NCBI GenBank assembly: GCA_963790325.1
Contig: CAWBNY010000003.1
Span: 1,364,001-1,428,000 of the forward strand
From: JAXDMK01 sp963790325
Lineage (GTDB): Bacteria; Actinomycetota; Acidimicrobiia; Acidimicrobiales; AC-14
Direction: 5' to 3'
DNA length: 64,000 nucleotides
The notes under the pieces were generated by a model that searched no databases, was not told the origin of the DNA, and saw only the letters and a program-made list of their open reading frames with translations. Positions 16,819 through 24,648 of the stretch are shown piece by piece. Every line of letters begins with the position of its first letter. Position 1 is the first letter of the stretch. Position numbers and translations under genes: made by a program.

Positions 16819-17921
16819 CCGAAGTGGTCGAGGGCGAGCACGGCGGGGGTGACCGGGAAGAGCAGGTCATGGCGCGGATCGAGGAGTTCCGCAAGCGCCG
16901 ACCCAAGCTGAAGGACGAGTTCATCAACTCCGCCCACGGGGCGGGGGGCAAGGCGTCGGCCGCGCTCATCGACGCCGTGTTCCTGGAGGCGTTCCGCAAC
17001 AAGACGCTCGAGGGGATGTCCGACGGGGCGGTCATGGAGCTTCCCTCGGGCGAGCGCATCGCCTTCTCCACCGACTCCTTCGTGGTCAAGCCCCGCCGCT
17101 TCCCGGGGGGCTCCATCGGCCATCTGGCCATCTGCGGCACGGTCAACGACCTGTCGATGATGGGTGCCCGGCCCCAGTGGATCTCGGCCGCCTTCGTCCT
17201 GGAGGACGGCTTCCCCATCGCCGAGCTGCGGGAGATCGTGGCCGACATGGCCGAGGTCGCGGCCCAGGCCGGGGTCATGATCGTCACCGGCGACACCAAG
17301 GTGGTCAACAAGGGCGCCGCCGACGGCTGCTACATCACCACCGCCGGCGTGGGGGTGGTGCCGGCGTCGGTCCACCTCGACTCGAAGTCGGTGAAGCCGG
17401 GCGACAAGATCATCGTGTCGGGCAAGATCGGCGACCACGGGGTGGCCGTCCTCATCGCCCGGGGCGAGCTCAACCTCGAAGCCGACATCCCGTCCGACAC
17501 CGCCCCGCTGAACGAGATGGTCGAGCAGCTGCTGGAGGCCGCGCCCGGCACCCGGTTCCTGCGCGACCCCACCCGGGGGGGCGTGGCCACCGTGCTCAAC
17601 GAGATGGCCAAGGAGGCCGAGGTCGGCGTCCGCATCCAGGAGCAGGCCATACCCGTCCGCAACGTGGTCAACGGGGCGTGCGAGATCCTCGGCATCGACC
17701 CGATGTACGTGGCCAACGAGGGCAAGCTGGTGGCGGTGGTCCCGGCCGAGGAGGCCGACGCCGCCCTGGCCGCCATCCGGGCCAACCGCTACGGGGCCGA
17801 CGCCGCCATAATCGGCGAGGTGACGGCCGAGCCCCCGGGCATCGTCGTCCTCCAGACCGGCTTCGGCGGCACCCGCATCGTCGACATGCTCGTCGGGGAC
17901 CCGCTGCCGCGCATTTGCTGA
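16815..17921 (+). CDS. hypE: Hydrogenase maturation protein HypE
   Basis: Carbamoyl dehydratase (368 aa, PurM/AIRS fold) that turns the carbamoyl group received from HypF into a thiocyanate on its C-terminal cysteine, the source of the CN ligands. The C terminus is the required PRIC. Nucleotide-binding motifs include FSTDSFVV, GTVNDLSMMGA, VTGDTKVV and RDPTRGGVATVLNEMA. The N terminus has about 30 extra residues (GEHGGGDREEQVMARIEEF). ATG 16815 overlaps the hypD stop. Confidence 0.97.
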   Translation: MTEVVEGEHGGGDREEQVMARIEEFRKRRPKLKDEFINSAHGAGGKASAALIDAVFLEAFRNKTLEGMSDGAVMELPSGERIAFSTDSFVVKPRRFPGGSIGHLAICGTVNDLSMMGARPQWISAAFVLEDGFPIAELREIVADMAEVAAQAGVMIVTGDTKVVNKGAADGCYITTAGVGVVPASVHLDSKSVKPGDKIIVSGKIGDHGVAVLIARGELNLEADIPSDTAPLNEMVEQLLEAAPGTRFLRDPTRGGVATVLNEMAKEAEVGVRIQEQAIPVRNVVNGACEILGIDPMYVANEGKLVAVVPAEEADAALAAIRANRYGADAAIIGEVTAEPPGIVVLQTGFGGTRIVDMLVGDPLPRIC

Positions 17922-17934
17922 GCCCGCCCCCGCC

Positions 17935-18045
17935 AACCGGTGACGAAAGCCGGGGTCCCGGCCCCGGGAACCGTCACCAGTTCGCTGAGGGACCGGCAAC
18001 CGGTGACGAAAGCCGGGGTCCCGGCCCCGAGAAACGTCACCGGTT
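17935..18045. repeat. Paired palindromic repeat (locus A), two 48-bp copies with a 15-bp spacer
   Basis: Copy A1 is 17935-17982 and A2 is 17998-18045. Each has 11-bp outer arms, AACCGGTGACG and CGTCACCGGTT (one mismatch in A1). Inside are 4-base spacers and an inner CCGGGG/CCCCGG stem around TCCCGG (one mismatch in A2). The same design recurs at 32385-32432 and 62737-62845. The element fills the hypE-hypF gap, and A2 ends on the candidate TTG start of hypF. It looks like a REP/BIME-type element. Confidence 0.8.
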
Positions 18046-20314
18046 GCGGGTGACAGGCACCGTCCAGGGCGTCGGCTTCCGACCGTTCGTCTATCGGATC
18101 GCGGTCGAGCTCGGCCTGCGGGGGACGGTGGCCAACGACAGCCGGGGCGTGATCATCGACGTCGAGGCGCCCGTCGTGGCCCTCGAACGGTTCGCCCAAC
18201 GGCTGGTGGCGGAGCTGCCGCCGCTGGCCCACATCGAGTCGCTCGCCGTCGAGGCCGTCGACGAGCCGCTGGGCGCCACTGCCTTCACCATCGTCGAAAG
18301 CCGGGCGGAAGGGGCGCCGGCGGTGGCGGTCAGCGTCGACGTGGCCACCTGCGCCGACTGCACCCGGGAGATGCTCGACCCGGGCGACCGCCGCTACGGC
18401 TACCCGTTCGTCAACTGCACCAACTGCGGGCCCCGGTACACGATCATCACGTCGATCCCCTACGACCGGCCGTCGACCACCATGGCCGGCTTCGTCCTGT
18501 GCTCCGACTGCCGGGCCGAGTACACCGACCCCGCCAACCGCCGGTTCCACGCCGAGCCGGTCTGCTGCCCGGTCTGCGGCCCCCAGCTGTCGCTGCTCTC
18601 GGCCGAGGGCGCCCTGCTGGCCAAGGCCGACGACGCCCTCGACCGGACGGTGGCTCTCCTGGGCGAAGGCCGAGTCCTGGCCGTCAAGGGGCTCGGTGGC
18701 TACCACCTGGCGGTCGACGCCGGCAACGCCGACGCCGTCGGCGAGCTGCGCCGGCGCAAGGCCCGCGACGACAAGCCGTTCGCGGTCATGGTGCGCGACC
18801 TCGCCGAGGCCCACCGGGTGGCCCACGTCAGCCCGCCGGCGGAGGCGGAGATGGCCTCGGTCCGGCGCCCGATCGTCCTCGTCCCCCGCCGGGACGACTC
18901 CGGGCTCGCCCCCCGGATCGCCCCCCGCCTGCCCGAGCTGGGGCTCATGCTCCCCTACACCCCCCTCCACACCCTCCTGCTGCACCGGTTCGGAGGTCCC
19001 CTGGTCATGACCAGCGGAAACCTGTCCGACGAGCCCATCGCCCACGACGACACCGACGCCCTCGCCCGCCTCGGCCCGATGGTCGACGCCATCCTCACCC
19101 ACGACCGGCCGATCCACATCCGCTGCGACGACTCGGTGGTGCGGGCCCGGCCCGGGGCCAAGCCGGTCCAGATGCTGCGCCGGTCCCGCGGCTATGCCCC
19201 GGCGCCGATCCCCCTGGTGGCGCCCACCAACCACCAGGTCCTGGCCGTCGGCGCCGAGCTCAAGAACACGGTCACCGTGGCCAAGGGCACCAACCTCATC
19301 GCCAGCCACCACATCGGCGACCTCGAGCACCTGGCCGCCTACACGTCCTTCCTCCAGGCGGTCGACCACCTGTGCCACCTCACCGGCGTCGTCCCCGAGG
19401 TGATCGCCCACGACCTGCACCCCGAGTACCTGTCCACCAAGTACGCGACCGAGCTCGACCTGCCCGCCATCGGGGTCCAGCACCACCACGCCCACATCGC
19501 CTCGTGCCTGGCCGACCACGGCCGGGACGACCGGGTCCTCGGCATCGCCTTCGACGGCACCGGCATGGGCACCGACGGGGTCATCTGGGGCGGGGAGTTC
19601 CTGGTGGCCGACCTCGACGGCTACCAGCGGGTCGGGCACCTGGCGGCGGTGGCCCTTCCGGGCGGGGTCCGCGCCATCCGGGAACCGTGGCGGATGGCCC
19701 TGGCCTGGGCCCGCACCGCCCTGGGACGGGAGGAGGCCGAGCGCTACGGGCGGTCGGCCGACGAGCGGTGGCCCTCGATCCTGTCCATCGTCGAGCGGGA
19801 GGACTCCCTCCGCACCACCAGCGCCGGGCGCCTGTTCGACGGGGTGGCCGCCCTGCTCGGCATCCGCCCCACCGTCACCTACGAGGCCCAGGCCGCCATC
19901 GAGCTGGAGGCGGCCGCGGCCGGGGAACCCCTCGACGTCCGGGTCGACGGCGACGGGTGGGACGCCGCCCTCACCACCGCCGACGACGGCTGCACCGTCC
20001 TCGACCCCTCCCCCCTCATCGCCCAGGTCGTCGCCGAGCGCGACCGGGGTCGCCCCGTCCCCGAGGTGGCGGGCGCGTTCCACGCCGCCCTCGGACGGTC
20101 GGTGGCGGCGACGGCGCGCCAGCTGGCGTCGGCGGCGGGCTTGGGCACGGTGGCTCTCAGCGGCGGCGTGTTCCAGAACGCGCGCCTCACCGAGGTGGTC
20201 GAGCGGGAGCTCACCGCGTCGGGAGTGGAGGTGCTGGTCCACTCCCGAGTGCCGCCCAACGACGGCGGGGTGAGCATCGGTCAGGCGGCGGTGGCCGCCC
20301 GCTGGCGGGGCTGA
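18044..20314 (+). CDS. hypF: Carbamoyltransferase HypF
   Basis: Makes the carbamoyl group for the CN ligands from carbamoyl phosphate and ATP and passes it to HypE (756 aa). Domains in order: acylphosphatase (VTGTVQGVGFRPFVYRIA at the N terminus); two zinc-finger pairs (CADC with CTNC, then CSDC with CCPVC); a YrdC-like domain (VLAVKGLGGYHLAVDA onward); and a Kae1-like C-terminal domain with HHHAHIASCLADH and FDGTGMGTDG. The start is uncertain. TTG 18044 lies in the tail of repeat copy A2, and GTG 18050 just outside it gives 754 aa. Neither has a clear ribosome site. Full length otherwise; last gene of hypCDEF. Confidence 0.95.
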   Translation: MRVTGTVQGVGFRPFVYRIAVELGLRGTVANDSRGVIIDVEAPVVALERFAQRLVAELPPLAHIESLAVEAVDEPLGATAFTIVESRAEGAPAVAVSVDVATCADCTREMLDPGDRRYGYPFVNCTNCGPRYTIITSIPYDRPSTTMAGFVLCSDCRAEYTDPANRRFHAEPVCCPVCGPQLSLLSAEGALLAKADDALDRTVALLGEGRVLAVKGLGGYHLAVDAGNADAVGELRRRKARDDKPFAVMVRDLAEAHRVAHVSPPAEAEMASVRRPIVLVPRRDDSGLAPRIAPRLPELGLMLPYTPLHTLLLHRFGGPLVMTSGNLSDEPIAHDDTDALARLGPMVDAILTHDRPIHIRCDDSVVRARPGAKPVQMLRRSRGYAPAPIPLVAPTNHQVLAVGAELKNTVTVAKGTNLIASHHIGDLEHLAAYTSFLQAVDHLCHLTGVVPEVIAHDLHPEYLSTKYATELDLPAIGVQHHHAHIASCLADHGRDDRVLGIAFDGTGMGTDGVIWGGEFLVADLDGYQRVGHLAAVALPGGVRAIREPWRMALAWARTALGREEAERYGRSADERWPSILSIVEREDSLRTTSAGRLFDGVAALLGIRPTVTYEAQAAIELEAAAAGEPLDVRVDGDGWDAALTTADDGCTVLDPSPLIAQVVAERDRGRPVPEVAGAFHAALGRSVAATARQLASAAGLGTVALSGGVFQNARLTEVVERELTASGVEVLVHSRVPPNDGGVSIGQAAVAARWRG

Positions 20315-20326
20315 CGCCCCGACCGG

Positions 20327-20845
20327 CTACGGCAGGTTGACGTCGAGCTCGACGGTGACGTTGTCCTTGACCTTGATCACGCCGAGGGGGGCGGAGTAGG
20401 GCTTGATCCCCAGGCTGCTGTGGGAGACCGACATGGTGCCCGTGGCCTTGGAGTCGGTGAGCGTCAGCTGCATCGTCGCCGACGCGCTACGTCCCCCGGA
20501 GGAGAGGTCGCCGCTGACGGTGGCCCGCTTGTCGTCGCCCGAGATGCTCTTGGACTTGAAGGTGGCGGTGGCGCCCTTGATCGTCTTCTCGGTGTTCTTC
20601 TTGATGTCGGCCTTGTCCTTCTCCGACGTCTGGCCCGACGACTTGATCATGTTGAGCGACCCCAGATTGGCCGTCACGCTGACGGAGGACTGCTTGATGT
20701 CGTCGGCGACGGTGACGTCGGCGCTCCAGTCCGTGATCTCGAGGGTGAGGCTGTGGGCCATGCCCTTGCCGAGGCCTTCGGGGTCGATCTTCACCACGAG
20801 GGACCCATCCTTGGGCCCGAGCTTGTACGTTCCTGAATTAACCAT
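20327..20845 (-). CDS. YceI-family protein
   Basis: Lipocalin-like beta-barrel protein of 172 aa, in a family that binds isoprenoid-type lipids. It begins VNSGTYKLGPKDGSLVVKI and ends with DNVTVELDVNLP, with alternating beta strands throughout. No signal peptide is visible, so it may be cytoplasmic. ATG 20845 has no ribosome site; the hexamer TAGCTT (20857-20852) ends 6 bases before it, which suggests a leaderless transcript. It converges on hypF with 12 bp between stops. Confidence 0.82.
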   Translation of the reverse strand: MVNSGTYKLGPKDGSLVVKIDPEGLGKGMAHSLTLEITDWSADVTVADDIKQSSVSVTANLGSLNMIKSSGQTSEKDKADIKKNTEKTIKGATATFKSKSISGDDKRATVSGDLSSGGRSASATMQLTLTDSKATGTMSVSHSSLGIKPYSAPLGVIKVKDNVTVELDVNLP

Positions 20846-20933
20846 GTAGTTAAGCTAGCAGGGCGGCGACCCGCCCCTTTCACGGCCCTTCCTTCCGAGA
20901 TGCGAGGCTGGAGGGCCGCCGGCTCGCCCCTCC

Positions 20934-22565
20934 ATGCCTTCCTCCCGCCCCCTCGCCACCCTCGTCGCCACCGGGCTGACCCTGTCCCACGGGACGTTCG
21001 TCGTCCTCGACGGCGTCGACCTCACCATCGGCCCTCGCAGCCGGATCGGGGTGGTCGGTCCCAACGGCGTGGGCAAGAGCACCCTCCTGCGCATCCTGGC
21101 CGGGCGGGAGCCGGCCGACGGCGGGCGGATGGTGGCCTCCCCGCCCGACCTCACCGTCGGCTACCTCCCCCAGGAGCCCCAGGCCCGGCCGGGCGAGTCG
21201 CTGGCCGCCTACCTGGCCCGGCGCACGGGCGTGGCCGCGGCCGAGACCGAGCTGGAGGCGGCCGCCGCCGCCCTGGGCGAGCCCGGAGGGGACGAGCGCT
21301 ACTCGGCCGCCCTGGAGCGCTACCTGGCCCTGGGCGGCCCCGACTTCGAGCCCCGGGCGGAGGCGGTGTGCGCCGACCTCGGCCTTCCCGCCGACCGGCT
21401 GGCGGTGGAGATGAGCCAGCTCTCGGGCGGGCAGGGGGCCCGGGCCGCGCTGGCCGCGATCGTCCTGTCCCGGTTCGACATCCTCCTCCTCGACGAGCCC
21501 ACCAACGACCTCGACTTCGCCGGCCTGGCCCGCCTCGAGCGCTTCCTCCACGAGTCCGAGGGGGGACTGGTGGTGGTGTCCCACGATCGGGCCTTCCTGG
21601 AGGTCACGGTCGACCGCGTCCTCGAGCTCGACGAGCACACCCGCACCGGCACCGAGTTCGGCGGCGGCTGGCTGGCCTACCTCGACGCCAAGGGCACCAC
21701 CCGCCGCCACGCGGAGGAGGCCCACGAGCGGTACACGTCCGAGAAGGAGGGGCTGGAGGACCGGGCCCGGACGCAGCGGCAGTGGGCGGTGACGGGCGTC
21801 CGCAACGCCAAGCGGAAGGCCACCGATCACGACAAGGCGCAGCAGGGCTTCAAGATCAACCGGACCGAGAAGCTGGCGGCCAAGGTCCGCCAATCGGAGA
21901 AGGCGCTGGCCCGGCTGGAAGTGGTGGACAAGCCGTGGGAGGGGTGGGACCTGCGCATGGAGCTGTCGCCGTCGTCCCGCAGCGGCGACGTGGTGGCCCG
22001 GCTCGACCGGGCGGTGGTCGAGCGGGGGACCTTCACCCTGGGCCCGATCGACCTCGAGGTGCGGTGGGCGGAGCGAATGGCGATCGTCGGGCCCAACGGC
22101 TCGGGCAAGACCACCCTCCTGCGGGCGGTCCTGGGCCAGCTCCCGCTGGCGGGCGGCGAGCGCTACCTGGGCCCGGGGGTCGTGGTGGGCGAGCTCGACC
22201 AGGGCCGGCGCCGGTTCCTGGGCCCGGAGGCCCTGGTCACCGCCTTCTGCGCCGCATCCGGCCTGCTCGTCCAGCCGGCCCGGTCGCTGCTGGCGAAGTT
22301 CGGGCTCACCGGCGAGCACGTCGAACGCCCGGCCGCCAGCCTGTCCCCCGGGGAGCGGACCCGGGCCTCGCTCGCCCTGATGATGGCCGGCGGCGCCAAC
22401 TGCCTGGTCCTCGACGAGCCCACCAACCATCTCGACCTGCCCGCCATCGACCAGCTCGAGCACGCCCTCGACGGCTACGACGGCACGCTCCTCCTGGTCA
22501 GCCACGACCGCCGCCTGCTGGAGGCGGTCCGCATCACCCGTACTTTCGACCTCGGTGCCGCCTAA
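20934..22565 (+). CDS. ABC-F family ATPase
   Basis: Soluble protein with two ABC domains and no membrane part (543 aa). ABC-F proteins act on the ribosome in translation or antibiotic protection. Domain 1 has Walker A GPNGVGKST, signature LSGGQGARAAL and Walker B ILLLDEPTNDLD. Domain 2 has GPNGSGKTT, a modified signature LSPGERTRASL and LVLDEPTNHLD. The linker between them is long and charged (KRKATDHDKAQQGF onward), as expected for the P-site tRNA interaction motif. The subtype cannot be settled by eye. Its stop overlaps the stop of the convergent DUF3467 gene. Confidence 0.93.
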   Translation: MPSSRPLATLVATGLTLSHGTFVVLDGVDLTIGPRSRIGVVGPNGVGKSTLLRILAGREPADGGRMVASPPDLTVGYLPQEPQARPGESLAAYLARRTGVAAAETELEAAAAALGEPGGDERYSAALERYLALGGPDFEPRAEAVCADLGLPADRLAVEMSQLSGGQGARAALAAIVLSRFDILLLDEPTNDLDFAGLARLERFLHESEGGLVVVSHDRAFLEVTVDRVLELDEHTRTGTEFGGGWLAYLDAKGTTRRHAEEAHERYTSEKEGLEDRARTQRQWAVTGVRNAKRKATDHDKAQQGFKINRTEKLAAKVRQSEKALARLEVVDKPWEGWDLRMELSPSSRSGDVVARLDRAVVERGTFTLGPIDLEVRWAERMAIVGPNGSGKTTLLRAVLGQLPLAGGERYLGPGVVVGELDQGRRRFLGPEALVTAFCAASGLLVQPARSLLAKFGLTGEHVERPAASLSPGERTRASLALMMAGGANCLVLDEPTNHLDLPAIDQLEHALDGYDGTLLLVSHDRRLLEAVRITRTFDLGAA

Positions 22566-22918
22566 CCGGGGGGCGGCCCCTCGTCGGGGACGTAGAGCGG
22601 CTCGTCGCCGCCCGGGCGGCGAATGGCGCCGAACTGCTCCTCGTAACCGGTGAGGTTGTCGTTGAGCGCCCGGATGATGTCGAAGACCAGGGTGGGGGGC
22701 ACCTTCACCCGAGCCGTCACCCGGCAGGGCACGTGCATGGTCGAGCCGCCCTCAGGCGCCCCCGTCGGCTCGGCCGGAAGGGTGGCGGAGAAGTCGAGGG
22801 TGAACTCGTGGGCGGTGTGCCACACGCCGAGGAAGTTGGCGTAGACGCCTCCCTCCATCTCGGGCGGGACCCGCAGCTCGAAGTGGACGTTCTGGTTCTG
22901 GTCCGGGAGATCGGGCAT
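22562..22918 (-). CDS. DUF3467-family protein
   Basis: Small protein (118 aa) with PPEMEGGVYANFLGVWHTAHEFTLDF near the N terminus and VPPTLVFDIIRALNDNLTGYEEQFG towards the end, the pattern of DUF3467. The family has no established function. The start is taken as ATG 22918; an in-frame GTG at 22936 would add six residues. The TAG stop overlaps the TAA stop of the convergent ABC-F gene within 22562-22565. Confidence 0.82.
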   Translation of the reverse strand: MPDLPDQNQNVHFELRVPPEMEGGVYANFLGVWHTAHEFTLDFSATLPAEPTGAPEGGSTMHVPCRVTARVKVPPTLVFDIIRALNDNLTGYEEQFGAIRRPGGDEPLYVPDEGPPPG

Positions 22919-22965
22919 CGGTGCAGAGTCAACCACGACCGGATGCCCGCCCTCGGCGGGTGGGG

Positions 22966-23775
22966 TCAGCCGGCGGTTTGGACGACTGCGGCCTGGCTGG
23001 CGCTGGTCGGCGGCGTGGGGTCCGTCCCGCCGGTGCGGGCCAGCACGGTGCCGATGGCCAGGCCCAGCAAGACGGCCAGGATGGCGGCCATGACGAGGGC
23101 GACGTTCTCGAACCGCTTGACCATCTCGGCCGGTCGGCTCCGGGGGGCCCTCTCCGGCTTGGCCGCCCGGACGTGAGCCGGGCCGTGGGCGGTGGGGTGG
23201 GCCCTGGGGACCGGGATCACGGGGGCGACCATGTCGTCGTCGGACGGCGGGCCGGGCGTGGCCGGGGCGTCGAAGTCGTAGTCGAACTCGAACGCGGCCG
23301 CCGAGGTCTTGAAATGGGACGGAAGCTGGGGCTCGATCTCCTGCTCCCAGGTGGCCGCCTTCAACGCGGTCCGGGTACGAGTCTTGCGGACCGGGGCCGG
23401 CTTGACCGGAGCCAACCTGACCGTCTCCCGCTCCACCGGGGCCGGCTCGACCGTGGCCTCAACCTCCACGGGCATCGCGGCCACCGGCACGACGGTTTCC
23501 GCGGCGGGGGCCTCCGGCTCGTCCCCCACGATCTCCAACCGGGCCTTGGGGGCCTTGCGGGAAGCGGCGGCCTCCCGGGCCAGCTCGATCTTGCGGATGC
23601 CGCGCAGAAGCGTCACCCGGTTCTTGCCCGCCTTCTCGTAGGCGGTCACCGCCTTGAGGTCGCGACTGCTCAGGGTCTTGAGCAGGGGCAGGACCTGCTT
23701 GATGGACAGCTGGTCGTAGTCCCCGATCGGCATCGGTGCGGGACTCGCCTTCTTCGCCGCTGACGTGGCAGCCAT
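22966..23775 (-). CDS. Membrane protein with N-terminal helical domain and long Pro/Ala linker
   Basis: Hypothetical protein, 269 aa. Residues 15-65 (PIGDYDQLSIKQVLPLLKTL, then LKAVTAYEKAGKNRVTLL) form a small helical domain. I have seen this in actinobacterial lipid-droplet or histone-like proteins, where it resembles a SAP/Rho-N fold. A long Pro/Ala/Val-rich, probably disordered segment follows. A single membrane helix (about 225-246, NVALVMAAILAVLLGLAIGTVL) and a 22-residue tail end the protein. A GGGAAGG ribosome site precedes ATG 23775. Function unknown; it might link DNA or lipid to the membrane. Confidence 0.7.
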   Translation of the reverse strand: MAATSAAKKASPAPMPIGDYDQLSIKQVLPLLKTLSSRDLKAVTAYEKAGKNRVTLLRGIRKIELAREAAASRKAPKARLEIVGDEPEAPAAETVVPVAAMPVEVEATVEPAPVERETVRLAPVKPAPVRKTRTRTALKAATWEQEIEPQLPSHFKTSAAAFEFDYDFDAPATPGPPSDDDMVAPVIPVPRAHPTAHGPAHVRAAKPERAPRSRPAEMVKRFENVALVMAAILAVLLGLAIGTVLARTGGTDPTPPTSASQAAVVQTAG

Positions 23776-23838
23776 GACCTTCCCTCTTTACATGCGTCGG
23801 ACCCCTTAGGTATCGGCACCCCTCCCGGCGATCTTGAG

Positions 23839-24471
23839 TCAGCTCACTCCCCGGGGCCGGAACTGGATGCTGATGCGGGGCCCCACCGGCCGCGACCGCT
23901 TGGGGACGGCGTGCTCCCACGTGCGCTGGCACGACCCGCCCATCACCAGCAGGTCACCGTGACCGAGGGCGTGGCGGACGGTGGCGGCGCCGCCACCTCC
24001 CCGGGGTCGGAGGAGCAGGTCGCGGGGCGTCCCCACCGACAGGATGGCGACCATCGTGTCCTCGGTGCGGCCCCGGCCGCCGGTGTCGCCGTGCCACGCC
24101 ACGCTGTCACGGCCGTCGCGGTAGTAGCAGAGGCCGGCGGTGCGGAACGGCTCGCCCAGCTCGCCGGCGTAGTGGGCGTCGAGGGCGGCCCGGGCGTGGT
24201 GGAGGACCGGATCGGGGAGGGCCTCGTCGTCGCCGTAGAAGCAGAGGAGCCGGGGAACGGCAACCACCCGGTCGTACATCGGTCGCTCCTCGGCCCGCCA
24301 TGGGACAGTCGCCGCCAACCGGTCGAACAGCTCGTCGGTTCCCGTGAGCCACCGGGGGAGAAGGTCGATCCACGCCCCGCGGGTCAGTTGGGTGCGGCGG
24401 ATGCCGTCGAGCGGGCGCAATCCGACCTCGGCCCCGGAGTCGAGGAGAGAGCGCTGCCAGGCCGCGTCCAC
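23839..24471 (-). CDS. AlkB-like 2-oxoglutarate/Fe(II) dioxygenase
   Basis: Oxidative demethylase of the AlkB family (210 aa), which removes alkyl groups from damaged nucleic-acid bases. Iron ligands are present: H127 and D129 in WHGDTGG and H187 in WEHAVPK. The oxoglutarate-binding arginines are in GPRISIQFRPR (R199 and R205), as in AlkB and its ALKBH2/3 relatives. GHGDLLVMGG is the expected strand before the second histidine. Substrate (DNA or RNA) is unknown. It stands alone next to a tRNA gene. Confidence 0.9.
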   Translation of the reverse strand: MDAAWQRSLLDSGAEVGLRPLDGIRRTQLTRGAWIDLLPRWLTGTDELFDRLAATVPWRAEERPMYDRVVAVPRLLCFYGDDEALPDPVLHHARAALDAHYAGELGEPFRTAGLCYYRDGRDSVAWHGDTGGRGRTEDTMVAILSVGTPRDLLLRPRGGGGAATVRHALGHGDLLVMGGSCQRTWEHAVPKRSRPVGPRISIQFRPRGVS

Positions 24472-24546
24472 GGACGCCAGCCTACCGGAGCCTCGAACGG
24501 ACGTTCCCCATGCCCACCGAGAACATGCTGGTGGGCTGACGCCTGC

Positions 24547-24634
24547 TGGTGTCGGAGAGGGGACTTGAACCCCTACGCCCTATGCGGGCACCAGGCCCTC
24601 AACCTGGCGCGTCTGCCTATTCCGCCACTCCGAC
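24547..24634 (-). tRNA. tRNA-Leu (anticodon GAG)
   Basis: The minus strand folds into a full cloverleaf with the long variable arm typical of tRNA-Leu. The acceptor stem is GTCGGAG with CTCCGAC, followed by discriminator A and an encoded CCA (24549-24547). The anticodon stem CCAGG/CCTGG encloses loop TTGAGGG, giving GAG, which reads CUC and CUU. The T arm contains GGTTCAAGT between GGG/CCC pairs. Confidence 0.95.
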
Positions 24635-24648
24635 GTGGGAGTTCGATC

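Noticed and set aside
20300..20326. GGGGC/GCCCC hairpin at the hypF-yceI junction as terminator
   Set aside because: The stem is only 5 bp and covers the hypF stop; too weak to claim.
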